Both the position numbers and the translations under genes were made by a program. This document shows positions 44,990 to 54,235 of a stretch of DNA of 64,000 nt, piece after piece (position 1 is the stretch's first letter; each line of letters begins with the position of its first letter). A model generated the notes under the pieces. That model was given only the letters and a program-made list of their open reading frames with translations. It made no database searches and was not told the origin of the DNA. This DNA is from Chryseobacterium lathyri (GTDB lineage Bacteria; Bacteroidota; Bacteroidia; Flavobacteriales; Weeksellaceae), in the NCBI RefSeq assembly GCF_003290185.1, contig NZ_QNFY01000003.1, positions 1 to 64,000 on the forward strand. Direction: 5' to 3'.

Positions 44990-45187
44990 AAAGATGGGGG
45001 AGCGGGAAGTTACTGTAGGGAGAAAGGGTAATCAATCTCGTTTTTATTGAATATTTGAGGTTTTAATTTAGTATGAATTTGGTGAAAGTCTTTGTCATGG
45101 TTTTAAAACTTGACAAGGATCTTAAAAAGCTCTTGAATCCATTTACAGACTGAAAGCGCCTCCATCTCCCATCTTCCCGCTTCCATC
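44990..45187. repeat. Long-range inverted repeat in intergenic DNA
   Basis: AGATGGGGGAGCGGGAAG at about 44992-45009 is complementary with gaps to 45160-45187 (CTCCATCTCCCATCTTCCCGCTTCC). Between them is another inverted pair, CTTTGTCA and TGACAAGG, near 45090-45118. The block resembles that at 33094-33240. It lies between two minus-strand genes and has no coding potential. Confidence 0.5.
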
Positions 45188-45189
45188 CT

Positions 45190-45660
45190 TTATAAAATCT
45201 GCGCGCTTTCCTTAATGCTGTTCATTACAAAAATACTTTTCGTCTGCCCGATTCCCTCAATTTCAGAAAGCTTATTGACAAAAAACTCATGAAACTCATC
45301 CATATTCGGAGCAAGGATCTTAAGCATGAAATCAAAATCCCCGCTGATGTTGTAAAACTCTACAACTTCTTTCAGTTTTCCTACTTCTTCAATGAACTTT
45401 CCGGCTGTTTTTTTATTGTGAACATTCAGGGCAATCATGCAGATCACCATCATGCCTTTATTTACCTTTTTACGGTCTAGTACAGCCGTATACTCCCTGA
45501 TGATGCCAAGCTTTTCCATCCGCTTAATCCGTTCATGAGTGGGTGTGGGGCTTAAATTGATCCTTGCGGAAATATCACGCACACTCATTTTGGCATCCTT
45601 CTGTAGCAAACGCAGGATAGAAAGGTCCTTTTCATCGGGAATGTAATGTTCTGCGGTCAT
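45190..45660 (-). CDS. Lrp/AsnC family transcriptional regulator
   Basis: A 156-residue Lrp/AsnC regulator from ATG 45660 (MTAEHYIPDEKDLSIL). The upstream in-frame ATG at 45741 would place 27 extra residues in the divergent promoter region. An N-terminal winged helix (LLQKDAKMSVRDISARINLS) is followed by a RAM ligand-binding domain with the Gly-Asp motif NISGDFDFMLKI. Such proteins respond to amino acids. It is divergent from an MFS exporter, and their shared 142-bp region holds a perfect palindrome, so control of the exporter is likely. Confidence 0.85.
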   Translation of the reverse strand: MTAEHYIPDEKDLSILRLLQKDAKMSVRDISARINLSPTPTHERIKRMEKLGIIREYTAVLDRKKVNKGMMVICMIALNVHNKKTAGKFIEEVGKLKEVVEFYNISGDFDFMLKILAPNMDEFHEFFVNKLSEIEGIGQTKSIFVMNSIKESAQIL

Positions 45661-45728
45661 TTGTTCTGTTTTTAAGCTTGTTATTAATGGTGATAGTGTA
45701 TTTGTTCTTTTAAATTTGATAAAAATAC

Positions 45729-45745
45729 AAATTTGTTCCAAATTT
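45729..45745. promoter_or_regulatory. Candidate operator: perfect 7-3-7 palindrome
   Basis: AAATTTG-TTC-CAAATTT lies between the divergent lrp-like and MFS genes. The flanking direct repeats TTGTTCTTTTAAA (about 45702-45714) and ATGTTCTTTTAAA (about 45764-45776) share its TGTTC core. The TTTG at 45732-45735 could also be the -33 box of the MFS gene, with TAATTTTT at 45752 as -7. Binding of the palindrome would then block transcription. Inferred from sequence only. Confidence 0.45.
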
Positions 45746-45802
45746 ACTATATAATTTTTACATATGTTCTTTTAAAATTAATTTTGCAGGAAATTTGAAT
45801 CT

Positions 45803-47191
45803 ATGAGTACAAGGAAAAATTTAATATTAATATTAGCATCAGTAGGAACTTTTGTAGAGGCTTTGGATATTGCCATTATTAATTTAACGATTCCTTCTAT
45901 TCAGGAGCAGTTTCATATTGGGGCGGAGACTGTACAGTGGCTGCAAACCCTTTATGTACTGTTTTTTGGAGGTTTCCTGATCATTGGTGGAAAACTTTCG
46001 GACCAGATCGGGCGTAAAAAAATATTCCTTATTGGAGCTCTTATTTTTATGCTGACATCATTGGGAGCGGGACTTTCGCAAAGCTTTGAAGTCTTGGCTG
46101 TATTCCGTGCCCTTCAGGGACTGGGAGCGGCTTTGATCATGCCTTCCGCTTTATCCATTGTGACGAATACTTTCAGGGGAGAACAGGAACGTAACCGGGC
46201 GATCGGGATTTTCAGTTCGTTTGCTGCGATCGGTTCCGGAAGCGGGCTTTCTGTAGGAGGAATTATCAGTACTTATCTAAGCTGGCACTGGGTTTTCCTG
46301 ATCAATGTTCCTATTCTTTTATTGACCCTGATTTTTGCCTACCAGTACCTTCCTGCAGATGAAAAAAGCGAAGCCGGACAAAAAACAGATCTCATTTCAG
46401 GAATGCTGCTGGTTTTAGGCCTGCTGAGTCTTACCTACGGAACCCATGAATTGGTTCATATCAAAGAAAATCCAATGATGATCATCGGTTCTCTGGTACT
46501 TGCTGTTTTACTTTTGACTGCTGTATTTATCAGACTGAAATCTGTAGCTCAGCCTTTGATCGATTTACAGTTATTGAAACACAGATCGCTGATGATTTCT
46601 AATGCAGTTTTCTTTACACTGGGAGCATTTTTCATAGGATTTCTTTTTCTAATTTCATTAATGCTTCAGAAAGATATGGGACATAGTGCAGCATCAGCAG
46701 GGTTGATGCTTGTACCGTTCAGTATCATGTCTGCACTGGCAGCAAAATTTGTTTTACCTCATGTTTCCAAGAGATTAAGTTCTTCACAAATGGGTGTTTT
46801 CGGATGGAGTTTTATGCTGACAGGCGCTTTATCCTTACTGATTGCGGTGTATACAGGGCATCCTTTGGCAGTGGTATTGTTGGGAGCAGCCTGTATTTCA
46901 GGAATCGGAATGACCTTCTGTTTTACGGCACTTTCGGTGATGGGAATTCAGGATGTGGAACCTTCTCATTATGGTGTGGCCTCCAGCTTAAGTTCTACCA
47001 GTTATTTTCTGGGAGCGGGTATCGGCCTTTCGTTCATGACTCTGATGAGTCAGATCTTTCCGTCAAAATATGCGGTTGGAGATTTGAGTTTAATCATCCT
47101 GGTAGGTTATGCTTTACTGGCTCTTGGAATGCTTTTGTATTTTATCTTTAAAAGTTTAAAAATCAGGCAGACGGAAATTGCTGTTTCATAA
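45803..47191 (+). CDS. MFS drug exporter, DHA2 (EmrB/QacA) type
   Basis: A 462-residue transporter with the DHA2 opening SVGTFVEALDIAIINLTIPSI (Asp at the motif D1 position), the loop GGKLSDQIGRKKIFLIG and about 14 hydrophobic segments. It should export toxic or amino-acid-like compounds with protons. The divergent Lrp-type regulator hints that an amino acid or derivative controls it. No membrane-fusion partner (EmrA) is adjacent, so it may act alone at the inner membrane. Confidence 0.85.
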   Translation: MSTRKNLILILASVGTFVEALDIAIINLTIPSIQEQFHIGAETVQWLQTLYVLFFGGFLIIGGKLSDQIGRKKIFLIGALIFMLTSLGAGLSQSFEVLAVFRALQGLGAALIMPSALSIVTNTFRGEQERNRAIGIFSSFAAIGSGSGLSVGGIISTYLSWHWVFLINVPILLLTLIFAYQYLPADEKSEAGQKTDLISGMLLVLGLLSLTYGTHELVHIKENPMMIIGSLVLAVLLLTAVFIRLKSVAQPLIDLQLLKHRSLMISNAVFFTLGAFFIGFLFLISLMLQKDMGHSAASAGLMLVPFSIMSALAAKFVLPHVSKRLSSSQMGVFGWSFMLTGALSLLIAVYTGHPLAVVLLGAACISGIGMTFCFTALSVMGIQDVEPSHYGVASSLSSTSYFLGAGIGLSFMTLMSQIFPSKYAVGDLSLIILVGYALLALGMLLYFIFKSLKIRQTEIAVS

Positions 47192-47346
47192 AAAGAGAAA
47201 TATGTATAAAACCATGATTTTAACGCAAAGAAATTATTATTCCTTTCTATTTGAGGAGAGCAAAGAAGACGGCTCTGCCGTTGATTAAGCTGTAGTATAA
47301 ATATTTTGAATACACCTGCTTCCTTTCGTAGTTTAGCCTGTATCAT

Positions 47347-47546
47347 GGCCTAGGAAGCTGTAGCGTTAAGAAAATTATAACTTGATTCGTTAAAAAATTC
47401 CCACTGTCTGAGTGCGGTAAGAATATTGAACCGAAGAGGTAACAATGAATCCGCACGAGTTTGGGAATTTTAGGAGCAAGTTTTAATTTTTAGCGAAAGA
47501 TTCCAGTCTTGAATTTTTGGTTAATTTTGTTTCAAGACAAAAGAAC
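47347..47546 (+). repeat. 200-bp hairpin repeat, copy C
   Basis: The third copy. It is nearly identical to copy D, which starts 272 bp further on, so this pair is a recent tandem duplication. The stem helix AATTCCCA / TGGGAATT and the apical GTGCGG / CCGCAC are intact. Confidence 0.88.
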
Positions 47547-47618
47547 GTATAAAATTATAATAGTTATTGGCTTATAAATATGTCTGATAGTATCATTTTT
47601 ATTATGGCCGATAATGTT

Positions 47619-47818
47619 GGCCTAGGAAGCTGTAGCGTTAAGAAAATTATAATTTGATTCGTTAAAAAATTCCCACTGTTTGAGTGCGGGAAGAATATTG
47701 AACCGAAGCGGTAACAATGAATCCGCACGAGTTTGGGAATTTTAGAAGCAAGTTTTAATTTTTAGCGAAAGATTCCAGTCTTGAATTTTTGGTTCATTTT
47801 GTTTCAAGACAAAAGAAC
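47619..47818 (+). repeat. 200-bp hairpin repeat, copy D
   Basis: The fourth copy, same orientation as copy C with a 72-bp unrelated spacer. It differs from C at only a handful of positions (for example GTCTGAG versus GTTTGAG). It ends with the conserved ACAAAAGAAC arm. Confidence 0.88.
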
Positions 47819-47884
47819 ATATAAACTTAAATAAATATTATTACCGATAAGTTCAGTTTTTATTAAAAATATACAAACTATATG

Positions 47885-47918
47885 AAAAAGGATCGGCATT
47901 ATTGTGCCGGTTCTTTTT
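47885..47918 (+). terminator. Hairpin upstream of the phosphoesterase gene
   Basis: GGATCGGCA pairs with TGCCGGTTC (two wobble pairs) and is followed by TTTTTATTTT. It covers the first codons of the longer possible reading frame, which argues for the later start at 47930. Confidence 0.55.
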
Positions 47919-47929
47919 ATTTTAGCAGC

Positions 47930-48676
47930 ATGAAAATACAGATCATTAGCGACCTTCATCAGGAATTCGGATCGACTGATTTATTTTTTGATCATGCGGA
48001 TGTTATCATATTGGCCGGAGATGTTAATCTTGGGACCAAAGGAATTGAATGGATCAAATCAAAAATAGGAAATAAGCCTGTCATCTATGTTCTGGGAAAT
48101 CATGAATATTATAAAGGTTCCTATCCTAAAACCTTAAACAAGATAAAACAGGCAGCTGAAGGATCCAATGTATTTGTTCTTGAAAATGAATCCGTGGATA
48201 TTGACGGAATCAGATTTCACGGAGCCACACTATGGACGGATTTTTCTATTTTCGGAAATCCTTTACATTACGGAATGATCTGCCAGCCGATAATGAATGA
48301 TTATAAAATGATCAGACGGGATCCTTCCTATTCAAAAATGAGGACCATTGATACCTTTAAAATTCATCAGTTTTCAAAGCTGTGGTTAAAAGAAAGTCTG
48401 GAAAACTCTAAAGGCTTAAAGAATATTGTCGTTACCCATCACGCGCCCAGCATTCAGTCTGTTCCGGAACAGTACAAAGAAGATCCCGTGACTTCCGCTT
48501 ATGCCTCCAATCTTGAAGATTTCATTACAGAGCACCAGCCACTGTACTGGATTCATGGGCATATCCATACCCTATGCAGATACAACATCGGGAAAACCGA
48601 GGTGATCTGCAACCCGCATGGCTATATCGATGAAAAATATAATGGATATGAAAAAGAATTGATCATTGAATTGTAA
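47930..48676 (+). CDS. Metallophosphoesterase
   Basis: A 248-residue calcineurin-like phosphoesterase with the full metal-site set: SDLHQEFG, GDVNLG, GNHEYY, THHAPS and GHIHTLCRY. I chose ATG 47930 (MKIQIISDLH) because family members begin at this strand and a terminator-like hairpin lies just upstream. The substrate could be a phosphodiester or phosphoprotein. It is a single gene. Confidence 0.82.
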   Translation: MKIQIISDLHQEFGSTDLFFDHADVIILAGDVNLGTKGIEWIKSKIGNKPVIYVLGNHEYYKGSYPKTLNKIKQAAEGSNVFVLENESVDIDGIRFHGATLWTDFSIFGNPLHYGMICQPIMNDYKMIRRDPSYSKMRTIDTFKIHQFSKLWLKESLENSKGLKNIVVTHHAPSIQSVPEQYKEDPVTSAYASNLEDFITEHQPLYWIHGHIHTLCRYNIGKTEVICNPHGYIDEKYNGYEKELIIEL

Positions 48677-48716
48677 AATCAAAGAGTTTTCTCTATCCAC
48701 TTAATCTTTTTTTGAT

Positions 48717-48748
48717 TTTGCCCCTTTCACTCAAATACCCTAATTTCG
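48717..48748 (+). promoter_or_regulatory. Promoter of the AraC gene upstream of the RND pump
   Basis: TTTG at 48717-48720 and TAATTTCG at 48741-48748 (one mismatch to TAnnTTTG) are 20 bases apart, the usual Bacteroidota arrangement. The start codon is 19 nt downstream of the -7 box. Confidence 0.5.
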
Positions 48749-48766
48749 TACTCTAATTCATCCTTC

Positions 48767-49684
48767 ATGGCTAAAAAGTCTACCGAAAACCCCTCAGAAT
48801 TTGTATCCGTATTTACTTTTGAAGAGCTTCTTCGGGATGTAGAGTTTGATCTCAGGGTAAAGGAATTTGTGGTCATGGAAATTGATAAGGCTAATTATCT
48901 TATCAAGCTCAATACCCCATACCGTTCAGACTATTTCTGCATTTTTATGGTCCAGCAGGGAAGTATTCGTTTCAGGTTGGATGACAAAAGCTATGATGTA
49001 TCGGAAGGCGATGTCATTTTCTGTCCTTTTTCAGAAATATTCTGGGTAGATATGATCTCAGAAGAATACAAAGCAAAATATATCTTCTTTTCCCTGGAAT
49101 TTATTTCTGATGCCGGATTTAATTACAAATCGAATGATGTATTGAAAAGCCTTTCAGCAGATCCTACTCACATTATCAGAAATGAACCTGATCTCTACAG
49201 AAGGCTGGATTTCCACCTTGATGAGCTAAAGGCCCTTAACAATGCGGAGAAAGAAGATTATTACTTCAATGAAATGATCTGGCATCACTTTTCACTCGTG
49301 ATCTATGAGATCGACAATTATTTCAAAAAGATTGAAAAACCCCATCAGGTGACCCATCGTGAGGATGAACTGACAACCAGCTTCTTTACGCTGGTTCGGG
49401 AACATTTTAAAGAAGAGCATAATGTACAGTTCTATGCCGACAAACTCTGTATTAGCCGGAAATATCTAACCAAAGTGATCAATAAGACCATGTTCAAATC
49501 CCCTAGAGATATTATTCATCAGGTATTGGCTGTGGAAGCAAGACTTCTTCTCAGGAACCCGAACCTCAATGTCAATCATGTTGCGGTGGAGCTGAAGTTC
49601 TCTGATCAGGCGTCTTTCAGCAAATTTTTTAAAAAGCATGTTGGGAAATCACCATTAGAGTACAAAAAAGATGATTTGTATTGA
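48767..49684 (+). CDS. AraC family regulator of the adjacent RND pump
   Basis: A 305-residue regulator with an N-terminal cupin-type sensing domain (FRLDDKSYDVSEGDVIFCPF) and a C-terminal AraC helix-turn-helix (about 205-300; FYADKLCISRKYLTKVINK, DQASFSKFFKKHVGKSPLEYKK). It is placed 240 nt upstream of an RND efflux operon on the same strand. This is the common flavobacterial layout of regulator plus pump, so control of the pump is likely. Confidence 0.83.
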   Translation: MAKKSTENPSEFVSVFTFEELLRDVEFDLRVKEFVVMEIDKANYLIKLNTPYRSDYFCIFMVQQGSIRFRLDDKSYDVSEGDVIFCPFSEIFWVDMISEEYKAKYIFFSLEFISDAGFNYKSNDVLKSLSADPTHIIRNEPDLYRRLDFHLDELKALNNAEKEDYYFNEMIWHHFSLVIYEIDNYFKKIEKPHQVTHREDELTTSFFTLVREHFKEEHNVQFYADKLCISRKYLTKVINKTMFKSPRDIIHQVLAVEARLLLRNPNLNVNHVAVELKFSDQASFSKFFKKHVGKSPLEYKKDDLY

Positions 49685-49923
49685 CAATCAGTGTTTTGTA
49701 TTTTGGAAATTTTATAATTGATGTCTTTTTGCTAAATTATTGCTGTTTTTTGATACAAAAAGTGGAATTATATTATTTATGTATTCTATTGAAGGTGTTA
49801 AATGATATTTCTCATGTTTTGAAGAATCAGGAGTCTTTTTGACAAAACAAGGAGTTTTTTGAATATTTCGATTGAATTTTTTTAAGGCGAATTTTGCCCC
49901 GTAAATTTAAAAGGAATATTGTT

Positions 49924-51069
49924 ATGCAGAGATTTTTTATTCAAAAATCAACTATACTTTTCCTCTCGCTGATCGTCTTGGCGGGGTGCAGGAAAAACAA
50001 TCAAAACCAGGCTTTTCAACAGCAGGCCCCTGAACTTCCGATAGAAAAAGTGAAGCAGGGAGACGCTTCTGTTTCCAGAGAATATGCAGCATCCGTGGAA
50101 GGAATTTCCAATGTAGAGATCAGACCACAGGTTACGGGATATTTAAGCAAGATCTTCGTAGATGAAGGAGATTATGTAAGAGCGGGACAGCCTCTGTTCA
50201 AAATAGAAGACCAGATCTTCCGCGAGCAGATGAAAAGTGCTCAGGCAGCCCTGATCACAGCTCAAGCCAATCTTTCCACTTCCAAAATTGATCTCGACAG
50301 AAAAAAGGAATTATTACGAAACAAAATGGTCTCTGATATTCAGGTGAAAGAAGCGGAAGCTGCTTACAACGCAGCAAGAGGAGCGGTAAGTCAGTCGGTA
50401 TCTGCGATTGAATCCGCAAAGATCAATCTTAATTTCTCTACGATCAAAGCTCCGGTAAGCGGATTTATCGGGAGGTTCAATTACCGTCTGGGAAGCTTAA
50501 TGACGCCCTCCAATCAGGAGCCGATCACGCTTTTATCAGACATTCATGAGGTTTATACCTATTTCAGCATGAGTGAAAATGACTTCAACAGCTTCCAGAA
50601 ACAACGGGCGGGAAGCAACATCAATGAGATCATCAAAAACACACCGGCAGTTTCTCTTCTGCTTTCCGGAGGCGAAAAATATGCACAGACCGGAAAAATA
50701 GATGCGGTGGAAGGACAGTTCAACAAAACCACAGGTTCCATCACTTTAAGAGCAAAATTCACCAATCCGGACAACCTTTTGAGAAGCGGGAATACCGGGA
50801 AAATTGTGATGGACCAGTTTTACAGCAACGTAGTTCTTCTTCCTGTAGCTTCTACGAGAATCATTCAGGATAAGATCTTTGTATTCTCCATCAAAGGAGG
50901 AAAAGCAGTGATGCTTCCGGTAGAAGTCACTGGAAAGGCCGGAGATAATTTCATCGTATCAAAAGGATTAAAAGCCGGTGATGAGTACATCGTAACAGGT
51001 TTCGACAGACTGCAGCCGGGAACGCCCGTAGTGGCGCAGAAAAAGAATGCTCAACCGAAAAAATCGTAA
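49924..51069 (+). CDS. RND efflux periplasmic adaptor (AcrA/MexA type)
   Basis: About 381 residues from ATG 49924; a TTG at 49894 would extend it by ten residues without a signal sequence. A lipoprotein signal with lipobox LAGC (Cys22) is followed by lipoyl (IRPQVTGYLSKIFVDEGDYVRAGQPL), coiled-coil, beta-barrel and membrane-proximal domains. It links the inner-membrane pump to the outer-membrane channel. Eight nt separate it from the permease gene. Confidence 0.88.
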   Translation: MQRFFIQKSTILFLSLIVLAGCRKNNQNQAFQQQAPELPIEKVKQGDASVSREYAASVEGISNVEIRPQVTGYLSKIFVDEGDYVRAGQPLFKIEDQIFREQMKSAQAALITAQANLSTSKIDLDRKKELLRNKMVSDIQVKEAEAAYNAARGAVSQSVSAIESAKINLNFSTIKAPVSGFIGRFNYRLGSLMTPSNQEPITLLSDIHEVYTYFSMSENDFNSFQKQRAGSNINEIIKNTPAVSLLLSGGEKYAQTGKIDAVEGQFNKTTGSITLRAKFTNPDNLLRSGNTGKIVMDQFYSNVVLLPVASTRIIQDKIFVFSIKGGKAVMLPVEVTGKAGDNFIVSKGLKAGDEYIVTGFDRLQPGTPVVAQKKNAQPKKS

Positions 51070-51077
51070 GAAAAATC

Positions 51078-54000
51078 ATGTTAAAGACCATTATAAAAAG
51101 CCCCGTACTGGCAACGGTTATATCCGTATTGCTTGTTATTCTGGGTATCGTCGGTATGATCAGTCTGCCGATTACAAAATTTCCCGATATTGCTCCACCT
51201 ACCGTAATGGTAACGGCTGCCTATCCGGGAGCCAACGCTGAAACAATTGCAAGATCCGTAGCACCGCCATTGGAAAACGCCATCAACGGGGTTGAAAATA
51301 TGGACTATATTACGTCCACAGCTAGTAACGACGGTATGTTAAGTATCACAGTCATCTTTAAACTGGGTACAGATCCGGATCAGGCTGCCATTAACGTTCA
51401 GAACAGGGTAGCGCAGGTGACGAACCAGCTTCCTGCAGAAGTTATTCAGGCCGGAATCACAACGGTGAAGAGACAGAACAGTATGATTGCGATGGTTTCA
51501 TTAACCAGCAAAGATGGTAAGATGGACGATCTTTTCCTTGAAAACTATGCTAAAATCAACATCGTTCCTGACCTGAAAAGGGTAAAAGGAGTAGGAGATG
51601 CCATGGTATACGGAAACAAGGATTACTCCATGAGAGTATGGCTTGATCCCAATAAGCTGACCTCTTATAACCTTACACCAGCAGATGTTTCACGCGCGAT
51701 CCAGACTCAGAACCTTGAGGCGGCACCGGGAAGATTCGGGGAGAGAAGTAAGGAAGCGATGGAATATGTTCTTCGTTACAAAGGCAAATTCACTGAGCCT
51801 GAACAGTATGAAAATATTACGATTAAAGCACTGAGCGACGGTTCTGTTTTAAAATTAAAAGATGTTGCCAAAGTAGAATTCGGGGCGTATAGCTATACCG
51901 TTTCTTCTAATTTCAATAAAAAACCGTCGGTGACGATGGCTATTTTCCAAATGGCGGGATCTAATGCCAACGAGGTGCAGATCGCCCTTCAGGAAAGAAT
52001 GAAAGAGCTTGAAAAATCCTTCCCGGAGGGAATGGCCTATGAAATTCCTTATGCGACGAAAGAAGCTTTGGACCAATCTATTGATCAGGTAATCCATACT
52101 TTGATTGAGGCATTTATCCTGGTATTCATCGTGGTGTATATCTTCCTGCAGGATTTCCGTTCTACGCTAATTCCGGCTATTGCGGTTCCGGTGTCTATTG
52201 TGGGAACGTTCTTCTTTATGAATTTGTTTGGTTTTTCTATTAATATCCTGACGTTGTTTGCCCTGGTACTGGCCATTGGTATTGTGGTGGATGACGCCAT
52301 TGTCGTCGTGGAAGCAGTCCATGCTAAAATGGAACATAAAAAGCTTAACCCAAGGGCTGCGACCATGTCGGCGATGAGTGAAATTACGGGTGCTATTGTT
52401 TCCATTACCCTGATTATGTCTGCGGTATTCGTTCCGGTAGCCTTTATGAGTGGTTCTACAGGATTATTTTACCAGCAGTTTGCTTTGACATTAGCTATTG
52501 CCATTGTAATTTCAGCGGTTAATGCATTGACATTGAGTCCGGCTTTGTGTGCTATATTTTTGAAACAGCACCATCCGGGTACTCATGAGAAAATGAACTT
52601 TAAAGACCGTTTCTTTGCTGGTTTTAATGCAAGCTTTAATAAACTGACCTTCCGTTACGGAAAAGCGATTCTGTTCCTGTTAAAAAGAAGATGGATAGCA
52701 GCCATCATCATTGTTGGATTTGGAGGTTTGTTCGCATGGATGTCTATGACGACGCCTAAAGGATTTATTCCTGATGAAGACCAGAGTTTTATCATCGTAA
52801 CCGCCAATCTTGCTCCGGGAGCTTCCAAAGACAGGACCACCAAAGTAGTTTCTGATACGGAAGACCTGTTAATGAAAAATCCCGCAGTAGAAAAAGTGAT
52901 TTCGGTGGATGGACTGAACTTATTCAGTGGATCCATGTCATCTTCAGCAGCTTCTATTTTCGTTAAACTGAAAAAAACAGAGCAAAGAGGAAATGTAAGT
53001 AATATCAATGACATTATCGGTCAGGTTCAGGGAACACTTTCCCAGGATAAAAGAGCGAATTTCCTTGTCATCAATACACCTACGGTAGACGGTTTCGGAA
53101 ATACCAGCGGTATGGAGCTTGTGCTTCAGGACCGTACCAACGGCGAACTTCAGAATCTCGGAAATATCTCTTACGGAATGATGGGCGCCTTGATGCAGAG
53201 ACCGGAAGTAGCGGTGGCATTTACAACATTTGACGTAACCTATCCGCAGTTTGAAGTGTTGGTAGATGAGGTGAAAGCAGCTCAGCTTGGAGTGAATGTT
53301 TCCGATGTGTTGGGCGTGATGCAGGGCTATTACGGAAGTATTCAGTCTTCGGATTTCAACAGATTCGGGAAGTATTACAGAGTACTGGTTCAGTCTACTC
53401 CGGAAATGAGAGAAGACAAAGAATCACTGAACGGTATTTTCGTTAAAAATAATTCAGGCGAAATGGTTCCTATCAATACATTGGTTAGCTTAAAACAGGT
53501 GACAGGTGCAGAAGTGGTAGACCGTTTCAATCTTTTCAACTCCTCGAACTTAACGGTAATGCCGGCTCCGGGATTCAGTACAGGACAGGCGATGACGGCT
53601 ATTGATGAGGTGAGCAAGCAGGTACTTCCTCCGGGATACACCTACGATTACAAAGGAATGAGCCGTGAAGAAGTAAGTGCAGGTTCACAGTCGGTGATGA
53701 TCTTCGGATTGTGTATTGTGTTTGTATTCTTCCTTTTATCGGCACAATATGAAAGTTATGTGCTTCCGTTTGCTGTACTGATCGCGATTCCTGTAGGTTT
53801 ATCAGGTGTATTTGTTGGAATTACCATGGCCGATCTTTCCAATAATATTTACGTTCAGATTGCCTTGGTCATGTTGATTGGTCTCTTAGCTAAGAACGGG
53901 ATTTTGATTGTGGAGTTTGCCATTCAGCGTAGAAGAGCAGGAAAAAGTCTTATTGCTTCTGCGGTTGAAGGAGCCAAAGCCCGTCTGCGTCCGATTCTGA

Positions 54001-54218
54001 TGACGTCATTGGCATTTATTGCGGGGCTTCTTCCGTTGCTGTTTGTGATAGGACCATCAGCGTTAGGAAACCATTCTATCGGATATGCGGCGGTTTCCGG
54101 GATGATTTTCGGGACTGTTTTAGGAATTTTCGTGGTGCCGGTGCTTTTTGTAGTCTTCCAGGCTTTACATGAAAGAATGAGCGGAAAAGTAATAACGGAA
54201 GCCGACTGGGAATATTAA
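51078..54218 (+). CDS. RND multidrug efflux permease (AcrB/HAE1 type)
   Basis: A 1046-residue inner-membrane pump of normal length for the HAE1 subfamily. The N-terminal membrane helix carries TVISVLLVILGIVGMISLPI. The proton-relay pair lies in GIVVDDAIVVVEAVHA, and a second membrane half with LSAQYESYVLPFAVL follows two large periplasmic loops. It takes drugs or other hydrophobic compounds from the periplasm and membrane. It is the central gene of the AraC-regulated tripartite operon. Confidence 0.92.
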   Translation: MLKTIIKSPVLATVISVLLVILGIVGMISLPITKFPDIAPPTVMVTAAYPGANAETIARSVAPPLENAINGVENMDYITSTASNDGMLSITVIFKLGTDPDQAAINVQNRVAQVTNQLPAEVIQAGITTVKRQNSMIAMVSLTSKDGKMDDLFLENYAKINIVPDLKRVKGVGDAMVYGNKDYSMRVWLDPNKLTSYNLTPADVSRAIQTQNLEAAPGRFGERSKEAMEYVLRYKGKFTEPEQYENITIKALSDGSVLKLKDVAKVEFGAYSYTVSSNFNKKPSVTMAIFQMAGSNANEVQIALQERMKELEKSFPEGMAYEIPYATKEALDQSIDQVIHTLIEAFILVFIVVYIFLQDFRSTLIPAIAVPVSIVGTFFFMNLFGFSINILTLFALVLAIGIVVDDAIVVVEAVHAKMEHKKLNPRAATMSAMSEITGAIVSITLIMSAVFVPVAFMSGSTGLFYQQFALTLAIAIVISAVNALTLSPALCAIFLKQHHPGTHEKMNFKDRFFAGFNASFNKLTFRYGKAILFLLKRRWIAAIIIVGFGGLFAWMSMTTPKGFIPDEDQSFIIVTANLAPGASKDRTTKVVSDTEDLLMKNPAVEKVISVDGLNLFSGSMSSSAASIFVKLKKTEQRGNVSNINDIIGQVQGTLSQDKRANFLVINTPTVDGFGNTSGMELVLQDRTNGELQNLGNISYGMMGALMQRPEVAVAFTTFDVTYPQFEVLVDEVKAAQLGVNVSDVLGVMQGYYGSIQSSDFNRFGKYYRVLVQSTPEMREDKESLNGIFVKNNSGEMVPINTLVSLKQVTGAEVVDRFNLFNSSNLTVMPAPGFSTGQAMTAIDEVSKQVLPPGYTYDYKGMSREEVSAGSQSVMIFGLCIVFVFFLLSAQYESYVLPFAVLIAIPVGLSGVFVGITMADLSNNIYVQIALVMLIGLLAKNGILIVEFAIQRRRAGKSLIASAVEGAKARLRPILMTSLAFIAGLLPLLFVIGPSALGNHSIGYAAVSGMIFGTVLGIFVVPVLFVVFQALHERMSGKVITEADWEY

Positions 54219-54235
54219 TCCAAATGATTATTAAA

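Noticed and set aside
45661..45741. Longer N-terminus for the Lrp-type regulator
   Set aside because: The extra 27 residues fall in the divergent promoter region with repeats, and Lrp proteins start close to the DEKDLSIL segment.
47882..47929. Longer N-terminus for the metallophosphoesterase
   Set aside because: The extra 16 codons overlap a terminator-like hairpin, and the family begins at the SDLH strand just after ATG 47930.
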